64,000 nt of DNA from Baylisascaris procyonis (GCA_037389465.1 JAZARR010000221.1:4008501-4072500); one strand, 5' to 3'. Counted from the first letter of the stretch, positions 24,401 to 38,602 are shown. Made by a program: numbers and translations. Notes: generated by a model not told the origin, from the letters alone.

Positions 24401-26955
24401 TTCTCCGCTAAAATTGATAAAAAACTTAGTATTTATCTATTGATCACTTTTATATATAAAAGAAATTTTTTTGCATTTATTATTAATATCATAGTGCAGT
24501 GCTTCTTAGTGCAATATTCATTTATTATAACTTCGTAACGAAAACAAGAGAAGAAAGCGCAAGTTATTTTTGCATATAATTAAACCAATTTTTTAAGCAG
24601 TAGGGCATTTTATAACAGCATATTAAAGCTGATTTTTTTTTTCTTCAAAAACAGTCTTATATCAATTTTTCGATATTATTTTATTTCCTCGAGCATATCC
24701 ACAAGATTTTGGCAATTTTTTTTTTTTTTGCTGTTTTTTTGTGTTGAGTGTGATAAGATAGGTGTTAAGCTGTGAAAGTATTCAGTATTTTCATAGTTAC
24801 GAATTAGTTCTGCATGTTGGCGTAAAACGATGGCCAAAAGCTGCTAGCCTGATAGGCAAACTGCCAATTAAATACAATAGGAACGTTTTTACGAGTTGCA
24901 AAAAATATAGATAGACCGACTGATTGTGCAAATCGTATTTGTCGAGCGTTTGCTTGCCTCTTGCTCGACATTTGCTCAATCTTATTACTCACCTATTACA
25001 TCCTATTCGGTGAGCTTCATTCATTTGCTACTGAAAATTTTCTCGTAATCGAAGCTGTTATTAATCACATTCATAAATCACCAATTATAAAGTATTTATG
25101 AGTTCCTAAAAATGCATTTCTCATCAGTTTGCATGCTGTAACTGAAATTTTGAAAGAACACTATTACCGATAAATAATATTGTACTCTAACGATTTATTG
25201 ATAAGTAATATTGCACTGTAATGATAAGTTATAACTGTACAATCATTTCAATTACAAATAATTGAAATAACAAGATGAAATAATATATTTTTTCTATTTC
25301 AATAGGTGAAATTGTAATAATGATAAGCTGAAATGCGTAACATATCAATAGCGTACAATCACGTATATGAAGAAATATGTATTAGAATTGTTTCACCTAT
25401 CCTTATCACTAACAAAGTGCCTAATCTTATTTTCTAAGCTTAACGTGGTAGCTTTGCTCTTGCTGAGTAGTGCAATTGATGTATAGGTGTGCAGTTGGTT
25501 TTATGCCCTATCACGAACAAATTTTGTGCTGCACTTAGCACATACATACATCTTCTTTCGAAGCAACGAAATGACAGTCCATTCATCAGCTCTGATTTAC
25601 TATCGTAGCATTGCAGTTCAAGTAGCTTTGCTTAGCGAGAAAATAAATCACTTTATCACTCTGTTTGTCAGGAAATTACCCTTCGATGAGCATCGAAATA
25701 TTTTCGATTATGAAATTTTTGCTTGATTTATGTAAATCAATTGTTGAATAAAAGGTAGATAGCGTGGAGAAGGCAGAGGCGAAAGGGTCTATGTTGGGAA
25801 TAGATGCGGCTACCCTGATCATTCTAGCATGAATTCCAGTGATAGCGGTAGTATTTTGCTGGATTTGGCCTCCATCATGGCTTACAATTATCCGTTGCAA
25901 CTACCCGCCCTTTCTCCACGCTCTCCACTTTTAATGGATATGTTTTAACGATCAAAGTGAGGCAGTTTTTTGGGTCAAACAGAACTTACAGTATGTGGGA
26001 AGGGCTGAGGTCTGTTGCTCAATAGAGGAGTGGATTTTGCTCATTTTAGAAGATTTTCACTCAGATGGAATGATAGTTAGCAAGAAATTTTCAATTTTTT
26101 TTTCCTACCGTATATCTTTTTCAAATAAAATACGCTTTGTACGCTTGTTTGAGCTTGTTCGAAAAAAATACGATAATCAAAAATTTATTTAGAATATGGA
26201 ACTTCAAGCTTAAATGAAGTTCTGTTAAATGAATAGTAGATTATTGGCATAGAATTTTGCGTAATTGCATACCGTTTTCGTGATTGTAACGCAATTTATA
26301 GAAGAATTGTGATATTTGTTTGCATTTGTTGATAGCAATTAGAATTGATTTATTTATTCACATCCACATTTCAACCTTACATTCTCACAACTCCCCCGCT
26401 ACATAAAGAAGCCGGAAGATATTGGTTGTGATGTAATAATTCTTGATCAAATCACTTGTCCGTTTACCAAACAGTCGTGATGTTTGCACGTCGGATTGTC
26501 CAGCTGACTCTTTTCAACTCATACTCTTCGCCAAGTAACCGCTATTCCTCATACAGAATCTCTTGCTTGTGTCCATAGTAATCAGCATAATTTCTCGCTA
26601 AAAAAAGACTTTGAACATCAACGCATAATTTATGTGACTTTAATAGGCATATAAGAGATCTTTATGTATATCTTATGGTGCTGAATTGCATTCGTTCCTA
26701 TCACCGACGATATTTTTTAGATACAAAGCAGAGGTACGAATGAATGGAGGCACATGTGATGTAGGACAGCTTTTTGTGGCGCCAAAAAGTACGTTTGCTG
26801 CACAATTATGCAAATCGATGCAGAGCGTTGAATAGACCAGATGCTTGCTTGCTTCCTTTCGATAGTGACCAACCTATGGAATTAGGTATCGAGTCGATGA
26901 AGACTCGCCTTTTTCCTACAGTACGTGCGGCTGAGTGAATTTTGGATGTGACTAG

Positions 26956-27034
26956 GTGGATTCTGAATCTTTTTTGGGTCGATTCTAAGTCCGCTCGGGT
27001 GGATTCTAAGTGCGGTCGGCTGGACTCTGCTTTC
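26956..27034. repeat. Short tandem repeat, 21-bp unit, about 3.5 copies
   Basis: Units GTCGATTCTAAGTCCGCTCG+G (26978-26998) and GTGGATTCTAAGTGCGGTCG+G (26999-27019) are flanked by a degraded copy on each side. Because 21 is a multiple of three it gives a repetitive open frame on the minus strand (LEST-type repeats), which I do not take as coding. Confidence 0.6.
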
Positions 27035-28455
27035 ATGTATTTTTTGCAAATAGCTTTATGATTACAGAAAAGTTGCATGCAATATCTATAAGCATTGCCA
27101 TTATTTCTGTGCGAATGCATGTAAATGAGAGTTTATGCAATAATCGATCGTAGTAGCACTCCAATCGGTATTTCAGTGTTTTTCGAATATTTATATACCA
27201 CATTGTTCAAATTGAATCATAAAAGCACATATTGTATCATCGTTCTAGACGCGTTTTCCCGCTTATATTATGTGCAGGAAGTACTGAATATTTCTTCCAT
27301 TTCCATTTATTAGTTTTGTATCTAATGCAATTTTCACCAAATATAATTGTATTGCTGCGTTATTCTGATATGTTCGGAAATTCCATGTTTCAGAGGACAT
27401 TAACTATTGGCATTGATAAAAGCATTATGTTCTGAATATTATATGATGAAACTGATAGAAATGCTCTCATCACGGACAAAGATATTTTCATTAAAAAAAT
27501 TGAATAAACGATAAAATCTGTCCTTTTTAGTAATGAATCTCAAAGAATCAGGACAATTCTATAACAAGCGTTATTCTAACCACAAATTGAAAGTTGCACT
27601 ATCAACGAATGGAAAGTTGATCTACGAGAATATTTGTAATAATCTGTTCGTCGAACGTTGAAGTAATATGATCGTTGAGGTGGTAGTTGATATCTTAGCG
27701 GTGTAATGTTGGTTATCCACACCTAGTACATATCGATGCAATCCGAAATGTCATTTAACTGTGAATCTTTTGCAGTTGTGAATATCGTGAATATTCGAAC
27801 GTGACGATCTTTTGGAGCAATTTTCATCAAAGAAACTGAGATTCTTTTTTTTTTTCGATGGTCGTCTAGTATAAATGTTGCATAACGGGTATAAAAGCGC
27901 TTCTTTGAATAGTCTCGTACCTACATAATGGCCAGGAACATTTCGAATGGTTATTGCAGCTACCTCTTGTTTTGATATGAGCACAGTCATTTTTCATTTC
28001 TTTTTTTTATAAGTATTTTTACAAGCCTTATTTTGCATAAATGTTCCATATATATGTATATATACTACAATATACCTACATGTTGCACGTATGCATGCTT
28101 TATATAAATATATTCATATTAGATTATGTGCATATCAAAATATGTGCATTTATTAATGCGGTAGTTTTAAGTCATAAGTCACAAAAATTGCAACAATGCG
28201 ATTTGATGGTTAAAATTTGTATCACAAATTCACAAACGAAACCGAATTTGATTGCGATGGATTGTGTTCTATACGAGTAATTACCATTCAAACGTTCTGT
28301 AAAATTTACGACGCAAATTCAACAGTCGATTGCTTGTTATTTATCTACTTCTTTTCAGCAGCTAGGCGGGCAATTAATCTGCTTACTGAATTCAAAAAAC
28401 GCACGTAACATAAAGCTTCACCCACACTTGTGTACGAAGGAAGTGCCCTAGCGCA

Positions 28456-28491
28456 GGGGTGGGGGGGGGGTGGGTGGGGATGGGTGGGAGG
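28456..28491 (+). repeat. G-rich tract with G-quadruplex potential
   Basis: The + strand carries a run of 10 G and at least five further G3-G4 runs separated by one base within 36 bases. This exceeds the usual four-run G-quadruplex pattern. It stands out sharply from AT-rich surroundings. No gene is nearby. Confidence 0.7.
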
Positions 28492-29765
28492 GAATGTTCC
28501 TGCTCGTTGATATGACGAATTATATTCTCTGTGGAGCAGTGACTTTTCACAGCGGCAGACTGCTGCGCGGATGGAGGGAGAGGAGTTACTGTCTAAAAAT
28601 CGTTCGCATAGGGAATATTCGGAGGGGGTTGGCACTTATGGGAGATGGAGGCTGGAGAACGCTTAGTTTTAATAGCGCTATAATTTTTCACATAATTTAT
28701 GCTATAACACTATGGAATAGGCAGTTGATTAACGTTTTTTGGAAGGTTGCAATCTTGGCGTATGTTTGCACCGCAACGCAATTCTTTCCCTAATACTTCA
28801 ATTACCTGAACCAGTAATCAGATCAAACATTCTCTGCTCCACTGCATTTTCTTGGTCACCTGAATATGTATTTACTTTCTAACAATAGTATACAACAGTT
28901 CGAAAACTTCCTACGTAATAAAGTGAAATATAATCTAGATTTCGAAGTTCTAGAGAAAGTAAAAGCATAGCATAATATTGTTCAAATATATATGGAGATT
29001 GGCAACATTGAATTTTCAAAGTTTCTTCGAACTACTGTTTGTTTAATAATGATGAAACGTTGTATCTCTTAGTGTTTCTTGTTGTTTCCAACTCTTGAGA
29101 GTGGTGACAGTTTGCAATTTGTTTGTCTGTTCTACTTACTTAGCAAATGGAATGCTTTCGAGATCAAAATTATCAGAGATAAGTATAGGGGAAGATGGGG
29201 AGAGGGCACAATATTCGATCCCGACAACGATGAGTTTTCTTTGCGTACCAAATGATTTAAGCAGGTTTTCACAACTGCTCAATAAGTTGAGAGTATTTTC
29301 GTGCATTCGAAATTTTTTTACTTAAAAAATCAAATCTAACGACATACGCCGCATAACATTTTTCTTTTTATGAGATTCATTTCATCCGTAATCATAATTA
29401 AACGAGTCTATATTGGAAAAATGTGAAACATACTGAAAACGTGGAATTTTCGGCTCAATTGTAATGTAAGGTTATGCGTATGCACAAAGTTCAAAGAATT
29501 TTAACACATAATGCAATTGAGATATACATTTGTAATTTGGCGCACTTTCGCATCTTTTTTATCTTTCTCATGTTTCTACGACTTTACGGAGAAATTTTGA
29601 AGGTCCGCGTTCGGAATATCCGCCGTGGAAATGAATAAGCCCATGCGATCACTTGTGATAATGCCATTTTTCATTTTACAAAATTTTACTGGCTCTCTCT
29701 TATTATAATTATCGTTCTTAATCACATGTCATTTGGATATGTGCTCCAATTATTTAAGGTAAAGA

Positions 29766-32700
29766 ATGCGCATTACTGGCTTATTACTGTTGCTCATACC
29801 GTATGCGACTACAATTTCACGTCATCCAGTTTGCTCGGAATACGGTCTCAATTGGGCAGCCGAGATTCGTTGTCTCAGGAATCTGCTAAATAAGTGCTAT
29901 CAACACAGCAATATGTTATTCCCACATGGTACGTCTGCCAATGATTAGATTCCAATCTTGCATCTCATAATTCATCCAAAGGTCGAAGGTCATTTTTTCA
30001 CAAATCCATCAGATTAAAGTATCAAAACTTGTATTTTGCATTAAATGCTCATTCCTTAATTCATTGATGTCAAGAATGGGCAAAACGTAATCATTTGCAT
30101 TTATCATTTTATGCATTTGAGTTCTTCTTTAAAGATACTAAACCGAAAGGAATCATCATGCGCTCAGCTCATGCCCAGGTTAGAGTTTTGGAAGTTTTTA
30201 CTTAGATCCTTAGGTCATTAATAAGATTTAAGGACCTTAGGCAATTAGGTCTCAAGCTACATTTTATAGAGTTTCAATCTTCGGATGATGAGATAAATCT
30301 ACCAATACCATCGGCAATTTTATAACAATCCTGTCGAAACTCATCTCCATAGTAAGTTTATTGTGTTTAATTGTTTACATAATCATTTATAACCATTTTG
30401 TCTAGTTAAGACCTGAGAAGCGGTTTCAAACATATGGGAACTTATTATGAGCTACCAGAGTATTCAAAAATACGAGCTCAAATGGCACAAATCGATGACT
30501 ATATTCAAGTGACATCAACAAGCACACCTCCCACTACGTCTACTAGCACGACAACTAGTAGCACGAGTACCACCACTACAACCACATCAGGTGATCAATT
30601 TGATCTCGATACTATTGCAATCGAGTGTTGTCAATTATCAGTAAAAAAAGATTGGTTAACCTCACATTTAATCGCTTTCAAAGGTGAATGAAGGGCTAAT
30701 AAATTAAGTGAAGTCTAAATTCATAGTTAAGAGTATCAAATTTAGTGATGTTTTTGTGATAATTTATCCTATCAGAACCATTAACAAGAAATTTATGTGC
30801 AAATTAGCCCATATAATTATTGTCTTATCCGTTTCACAGAACATTTAAGTGATCGGATTGGATACGCCTATCCAACTGATTGAAAATTTGAGTTCTTTAT
30901 TTCTACAAAGTGGTGGTATGCGTCACTGTACTCATACCTTAATTTCCTTTCCCCCTACCTCCTTCCTCCCCTCAAAGAAATATCAAGGAATTTCCTGTTA
31001 CCTTTAATTGTGCATATTCGGCTGCCTAAAATTTATGCGATTACTTTTTCGATCAAATATCACGCCAACGGCTGTCAATTGTTACAAAGATTATAACATA
31101 GAAAATAAGTAGCGAATTTTCTCTAAGTAACAAATTTAGCAATGAATTTCTGAAAATCACCTATTTATTTGTTTCTTAGTGAATTTTCTACGAGGAAATT
31201 GCACACATTTGCTGATGAATTTAAAAATTCTGCCAATTTTTCTAATGGAACTCATAGATTCGAAAGCGATTTTCATCAATAAAAATTCGCCATTGCAAAA
31301 CGCGTAAAAAAACAATCATTCTGCACTTCATTCATATTGGAAATGTTTATATCTCGTGTGCTAAAAAAAAGTTTTTAATGAGCTATTACAAATTTATAAA
31401 ATTTCACGAATAAATTTGAAGTGATGATGGATGCTCTTTTAGAACTAATCAACTATAATTAATTAATTGAAATTTTCCCTCGAATGTAATTTTATTACGA
31501 TTCTGAAATAAAGAAAGGGGAAATTCGTCAATTTTACTTTATAAAAGTCGCTATCGCAATAAACACTTTTATTTTCAGCACCTCTAACCACTCAATCGAT
31601 AAATTTCGAAGAAATTCGATCTACTTTATTGAAAGAAACGATAAAAAAAATTCGTGATCTTGAGTCGCGAGTGGATGCTCAGCTGAGAACAGTAGAAGAG
31701 ACTTGCAACAGTAAAATCGAAGGAATTAAATGGGAAGCCGAAAATGAAATGAGGAAACTGAACGTAAGTATGCTTTATAGTTCGTTTTTTATAGTCAGTC
31801 TTAAGGAATATAATAAAAGAAGGGAAATTTTAAATTGAAACTTTATAGAAGGCAGAATAAATTTAATCAAAAAAAGCGTTTATTAATTCATTGAGTATTT
31901 ATCATTCTATCATCATCATTTCTTCACGAATTCTCTTTTAACTTATACCTTAAGTTGCAATACAATCTCACGTCAAATATTTATTCATAATATCAGTGTT
32001 CTTGGCGTTTATGTTTTTAGCTATTTTGTAGGCATCTTTTCTTTGATTAACAAACTCTTGAATCTTGAAATATATTCTTACTAACTTGTGCATCTCTAAT
32101 AACGAAGATTGAATATTTGAAGCTGTCTACATAATCCATCATCATCATAACCCAATGGGTATGTAACTTGTGACTGCATTTTTTTTTTTAAACTTCAAAA
32201 GAATCTCTTCTACACAATGCGAATTGAGTGAAAAAAATAAGATCCATGGGAAAAAATTCGATTAAGACAAATCACATCTGGCAATTCGAATGACATATCG
32301 TCTTGATTGTTTGACGAAAAAGAATTCAAACGAACGTAAAATCTGGCAAACATTTTCTTTACACATTTAAAAAAAAAATATTAAATATTTTCCACTCAAT
32401 GTTAAGTGATTATTTCTCTCAAAATAAAACAATATTTCCACCTTAAAGAAATTACATTTTACGCGTTTGGGAGTTCTTCTCATTGGTAATCGGTTATATC
32501 AAGAAATATAGAAAAAAAAAGAGTGGACTAGCATTCACACTGGTTATCTTGATGAATTTCTCTGAGAAGGATTATCTTCTTTTTTTCAAATTTCTTTCAG
32601 TGACTGCTATATGCATATTTTCATAATTTCGTATCTCAAAAAGCTATAAAATAAACAAGATGCATAAAATGGATAGGTAACCTAGTGAAAAACTTAAGAA

Positions 32701-34524
32701 ACAATGATGCAAACCTTGACAGATTGAATTTACATGCAGCCGTTGATAATATTATCTCATTGATAAAAATATATAAGATCAAAGATCATATGAGTATTTG
32801 CTTATAGAAAACGATTCGATTCATGACAAAACGTATCTATCGTTTCGGTAAAGCGGAGTACATTTACGTAGACGATAAGGAGTCATGGTATGGTGCTGAA
32901 GAACAATGCGAAAAATGGGGAGGACATTTGGCTAGTATTGCGGATGCTGCTGAAAATAGATTCCTCCGAGGTTTCTTCGCATATATCATTTTATTTCCAT
33001 TTAATTACCATCTCTTAATTTAAAACTTAACAAGAGGTTGAAATCAATATAAAACAACGTTCATTCCTAACATCAAGCAAAAGTGGCACGCATTAATAAG
33101 GATATTCTTTACATGCGTCGAAAACGCTAAGGGTAAAGCTAACAATACTAGTTCCATAAGACTAAACTTTTTGAGTGAAACTGCATAGGAAAATTCTAAA
33201 TTTTGCATACAAGTACGAGAATTTTTATAATGGGCGCAAAAGTCAAATTTTTTCAAAAAATAGCATTATAATGCATATATATTAACTTTTTTCGTGAGGT
33301 AGCTATAATTGGCGTTGCAGGTTTATGAGTTGAAACTACCGCATAGACACAAGCACATTAATCAACATACACTCGTACATGCATTCATATATAGGTACAT
33401 ACTTAGATACCTGCAATCATTTTCTCACAGTGAAAAATTGCTTTCCGTATAATAGCTTCGACGAAGAGGAATTACCACACAAGCATGAACGGCAAAGAAA
33501 GATTGGAATTACCATCCGATTCCGTATATGCAACATTTTCATTTGTCCTTTTTGGTGTTGTTAGGGGTCTTGGTGCAAAATTGGTTTTTTTCCCCAATGT
33601 TTGATGAGATTTTCGCAGCATATTACAACTACTGTTGGCATTTGGGGTTTTGAATTTTAGGAGGCTCCGAGCTGTTTTCAGAAGCCCTTCCTAGACGGTG
33701 GTCCTGGAAACCGATAAAGAGGCCGATATGCTCTCATGAAACTTAGATCGAACATATTTGACCATTTAAAAATATAAGTTTCTATTGTTAAGAAATCTCT
33801 GATTATCGACCAGAGGGTATGAGAGAATTAAATCTTTTTTGAAGGAGAATTACCACATTGCAACGAATAAAATATCAAAAATTTTTAGATATTCATAAGT
33901 GGTTCGCATGGATTGGTCTTAATGATATACAAAAGGAAAACAAATACGTTTGGTCGGATAGTAGCAGCTTTAGGTTCAAGAACTGGAAGAAAGGTGAGTG
34001 CATCTAACCTTCATTAGTTCTTTTTAGAAATTTCATATTTTCGAGCGTTTTTCGGCGATTTTCACATTTAATATATTAAAATAATGAAAGCAATCCTCTT
34101 CAACAAGATGTATGACGTCATTTTTGTAGTAAGAGGTGCGTGTTGTGCTGAGAATGTGAGCACAGAAATATGCCACTAGTTAACGGTTTGCCCTAAGGCT
34201 ATTATAATGAATGACGTACAACACCGCCAAAGCAACAGTGACCTATAGGCTTGCATTCAGAGACAACCTCGACTTGAACACACCATAGCGACTTCAGTAA
34301 TTGGAAAAATGTGGCGAGGAAAGTATGGCCTGAAGTCAGGTTCAAATTCAGCTGTAAGCGTGCATTTTTCACTAGTAGGAATTGTGAATGAAGAAAAAAA
34401 GCAAGTTTCAGGCCAACCGGATAATGCGGATTACAACGAGAATTGTGCTGAAATGGGTCCAGATGGAATGTGGATTGATTCGTTTTGTATGGCCGGAAGA
34501 CATTACATTTGTAAGAGAATATAA
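29766..34524 (+). CDS. Secreted C-type lectin: Thr/Ser stalk, coiled coil, QPD-type CTLD
   Basis: Proposed exons: 29766-29928, 30411-30683 (or -30590), 31579-31763, 32808-32970, 33889-33993, 34412-34524; 333 or 302 aa. A signal peptide starts MRITGLLLLLIPYATTIS. Next come a Cys-containing segment, a Thr/Ser stalk (about residues 82-110), and a charged helical coiled coil (about 150-205), suggesting oligomers as in collectins. The CTLD covers about 217-333: WYGAEEQCEKWGGHLASI, WIGLND, WSDSSSF, NWKKGQPDN, ENCAEM and CMAGRHYICK, with all four canonical Cys. QPD is the motif linked to galactose-type binding; the usual WND is WID here. Exon 3 has two donors in the same phase. A 44-base exon at 30135-30178 is possible; it would need an exon 3 start at 30452. 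The CTLD is firm; sugar specificity is inference. Confidence 0.85.
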
Positions 34525-34623
34525 CTATGCCCAACACGGCACCACTTATATGTTATGCCATTATCATTCAACTGATCGAACATGATTAACCGATCGATCT
34601 CCAACTTCAATTTGGCGCTTTAG

Positions 34624-34629
34624 AATAAA
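34624..34629 (+). terminator. Candidate polyadenylation signal of the C-type lectin gene
   Basis: AATAAA 100 bases past the TAA stop of the lectin gene. Confidence 0.6.
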
Positions 34630-37600
34630 AGAATTCAAATTTGATGTTGTTGCATCTCGTTAGTAAATTTGATGGGATAAAACAATCAAATTTCGGATAG
34701 AAAAAGTGAATGAATTTTAGAGCTTTAAATTCACTACGTTAAATTCAACTCGATGAAATTAATAATTTTGAATGGCGATGGTATAATATGATAGATTAAT
34801 AATTCAGAGAACTTTTATCACTTAAGTTCGCTTGAATCATCTACGCATAATTTGCTTATTTGCCAGTGAAAATTTCATGTGCATATGAATGTTCTCTCGT
34901 TTCAACACACTTATTTGTTATATACTTCCTCATTTTAGTACATTTCACTATTATATGTTCAATAAGTTGATAATAAAAGATTAGAAAATAATATTTTCTT
35001 GTTCGGTTTTTTAGCGTTTTTTATTGAATGGCGAAAATCAACGGAAGAAAAAAACCTCTCTGCTACTCATTGTTCAGTGAAAAAGATAGACACCAAAAGG
35101 TTTTTAAAAAGATGAATAATATATAGAAATGAAATGTACATCTTTTTGCCTTGAAATGTACATTTGCACCCGTTCATTCGTCATATACGTACAAGGTACT
35201 GCTTTTTACCTATACTACCTATACAGTGTACACCTCTGATCGATGACAATTAATGCTCTCTAATAGTCGACTCAGTAAAATGCGCGCACTACATAAGCTT
35301 CACGAAAGCACAACATTTTGCTGCCTTGCAAACGTTTCTTCGCTTGAAAAGCTTAATGGCACACTCAAATTTTTGCACTATCAGACACCAAAGAATCGCT
35401 TTTCTAAGCATTTTGATTAATGATTTCGCTGCGAATTTGACTCAAGTTGCTCAAATAGACTGCCGAGATTCGATCTTTAGGGGAGCGGATGGGGGCAGGG
35501 GGATGGGATTTTGCACCCGTAAAAATTTTTGTCGTCGGCTATGGATAATGGATCAACATGTCGTTAAGAAACCTAAGCAACAAAAATGATACCGGGAGAT
35601 AGAAGCATCATATGCGTTTTTGCTTTGCACTCATTGAGTTTTAGCTGATTTCAACCGATTTCGCATTGATGAGTTTTAGCTGATTCGATTACTGGTGCAA
35701 ATATTCCACAAAAAATTGATTTTTTTGCAACACGACTGATGCAGCTTGCGACCTTGCAGATTGCAGAATGTGTGCAAGTTTCTTTCGCATGAATCCTTTA
35801 CAAATTAAGGGATTAGATAAAAGTTGACACAACAAACTAATCTATAGTTGACATTGTACCCACCAAATATGACTCTAGCTTCAGTGTTTTCTATTTTGGA
35901 GACACTATGCAAATATGCAGGCAAAAATACGGAAATATATATACTAGGCGCAATAATGCACTTTGCGAATGCACATCTCTAAAAGCGCTGAAACAAAAGA
36001 GTCGACATTAGCATTATTTTGCGTTTAAAATTTGCATACACTGACAATGAAAGCATTTTATTTATTCGGCTACGATAAGTTTGGTTCGCAAGCAATTGCT
36101 CCATTTGCATAAAATATTATATTTCAAACATTTCAACGCTGAAAAAATTGAGTATAGTATAGTGCTTTCAGTATATATTGATATAGTGCTTATAAATTTT
36201 AAATGAATACAATGATTGTCATCAAATTTTTCTGGATGGAAAAGAGATAAACGACAAAATAGGAAAAAATCGTTGTTATTTATTAGTACATCGGTAATGT
36301 AGAATTTTTTTTTTCTGTAAAAATAAACAATTCTCTCTTTATTCATAAACATGGGGATGAGCTTTTCTGATGTTTAAAAAAACTAAAGGTTAAACTCATT
36401 GAAGTAATCTTGCACTTCATTTTTTTTTAATTAGCTGCACAAATATTCGTTAGAATGGAAATAAACGATGAGATTTACTTATTTGAAAGCTTTCAGGTTA
36501 ACTCTCGTAGAGGAACATTTTCGTGGAAGAAAATAATGCACTCAGAATGTTTAAAAAAAGATTGCAGATTCTTCGTGATTTATTTATGAATTTTACAACT
36601 AAGCTTATTGAAGGATACCTCATAAATGACTTAATGAGAAATGCATTGCTTATATAAGAAATAAAGTAGCCGCAAGGTAATAAAATGAACGAAAAAAAAA
36701 GCCGTCATTGATCACCTAAGCAATGTGCATTGAAAATCTGCTATCGATAGGAAACTATAAAAAATTAAATATCTGTAATGATTAAGAGTGTTTATTTAAA
36801 ACCTGCACTAATAGAACGTAATTCAGAGTATTTTTCAAGAGCAAATCAATATTAACATCCGTCATCAGCTAATTAAGTGATCGATCACTAAATACGATTA
36901 AGCGATCACTAAATACAAAGAAAAAACAGAAATTGCAATGAAAAATATCGATATTCTATTGTTTATGAATTATTTGGATATTTATTATTTAAATCCGGAA
37001 ATCCTTAAATTATTTGAAAATACTCGAAGCATTAATTGAAGACATAATTAGAATGGTAATATTTTTTGTAAATATTTGGAGAATAATTTGCATAAATGAA
37101 AACTCAAATTAGTATCAAAAATGATGGCCAATTCAGATTGCAAGAAGTAACGAATGGAAATGAAATTTGTTTGTTATAATTAGAAGCTGTTGATGCTCAC
37201 TAAAAAAAAAAAAAAGAGATTAATATGAATTTCGATAAATGTTGATAAGTGCTTAATTGATTTGCATGTAAACAAAGCTTTTCGGCTTGTTGAAATAACA
37301 CACTACATTTGAGCTTTGATTGCATCATTGGCATAAGGAAAGCTAAAATAATCGAAGGTGACAATTGTAGCACTAAAAAAACCCTCTAAAGGAATGTTGC
37401 ATTTACAAAGATTTCTAAAAAAAAAATCGCTGATATTTTTCTATAATCAAGTGAAGATCACATTCAAACTCGATACTAAAAAATCAAACAAAAATTCTCT
37501 CATATGTTGGAATTTGCATAAATTAGAACATTTATTAACAACATTGAAATGAAAAACACACCTATTTCACAAATCAACTCAACTCGCTACTTGTTGAGCT

Positions 37601-38494
37601 GAGAGAAGGATGAAAACAGTGACGTTAAGGAGTGACCGTTAAGAGTCGAAAACAGTAACAAAGTGTATAAGAGCAAAAAGAATTTAACAGCCGCAATTTT
37701 GATCAAAAGTGCATATCGTTGGTTTTAACAACCCTCACATCTTTTTCTTAAAATTTCTCGAAAAAGTACCAAATAACTTACCCCTCATAAATTTAGGGGA
37801 ATAAATGCCCCTTTCCAATTGATCTTTATTAATGCAATTTTCTAGTGCAGTGCAAACTCATTGTCTCCAATCCCCTTATATGTATTTGTGTGGGTTTCTC
37901 TGCTTGTTTGTCTGCCCGCCTTTCTGTCATCTGATTTTCCCACCAGCTTCTACGAAACTTGGAGATCAACGGTGGCAAATGCGTGAATGGCAGAAGTAAC
38001 GTTTCCCTTTGTAATGCTGAAAATAAGAATGGCAGCCGTTATCTTCCTGTGGCACATTGAGGGAAAAACTGCGCAGTTCGAAATAGAAATTGGTAGTAAA
38101 ATCAGAGAAAACTATAAAAAATAATGGGTATTTTTCGTAACGGAAATTTCTAGGGAAAGGTGGAGAAGTCTAGCAATTGAACGACATGGTACTTTTTGGC
38201 GTTATCGGACTTGAGCCGATTCGGCGCCCTCGTCTTTCTTATCCCTTTCTCTCTATCCCCCTCTCCGACGTCCTCCCAAACCTCCTCTCTTCCTACTCCT
38301 TCCTCCGCTGAAGTTTCGTCATTATTTGGCGCTAACGCTTGGGTCATGAAAAGTGCTCAGCATGAATAAGGGAGAAAATTTCACGCTTGCAAATTCACCC
38401 TTATCAGCTTATTTCTTCTTAAATTTTATGAGATTTCAGTGATAAGCTGAATGCTGGTCTTCGCTGATAAGCCAGAAGCTGTGACGTAAACTTA

Positions 38495-38602
38495 ATATTT
38501 AAGGACATTAGGCACGAAATAATCCAGCTTATGCAACAACCCGATCTTACATTTAAAAACATTAAGCACAAAATAATCCAACTTATGCAGCAGTTGAACC
38601 TT
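38495..38602. repeat. Two-copy imperfect tandem duplication, period 54
   Basis: The blocks ATTTAAGGACATTAGGCACG and ATTTAAAAACATTAAGCACA open two units of about 54 bases that continue with AATAATCCARCTTATGCARC. Several substitutions show an older duplication. GATAAGC-type short repeats lie just upstream. Confidence 0.65.

Larger units (their letters stand above)
19984..29765. other. Long AT-rich intergenic region
   Basis: Apart from a possible small secreted protein at 20910-21266 I see no supported gene in almost 10 kb. The sequence is mostly AT-rich with short inverted repeats (for example ATTTCAATTA/TAATTGAAAT around 25246-25269), a hairpin at 21411-21461, a 21-bp tandem repeat at 26956-27034 and a G-rich tract at 28456-28491. 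A less AT-rich patch at 25740-25946 stays open in a plus-strand frame for about 60 codons, but it has no start or recognisable domain. Confidence 0.5.

Noticed and set aside
28345..28635. Pro-rich minus-strand open frame
   Set aside because: The Pro run is simply the antisense translation of the G-rich tract at 28456-28491.
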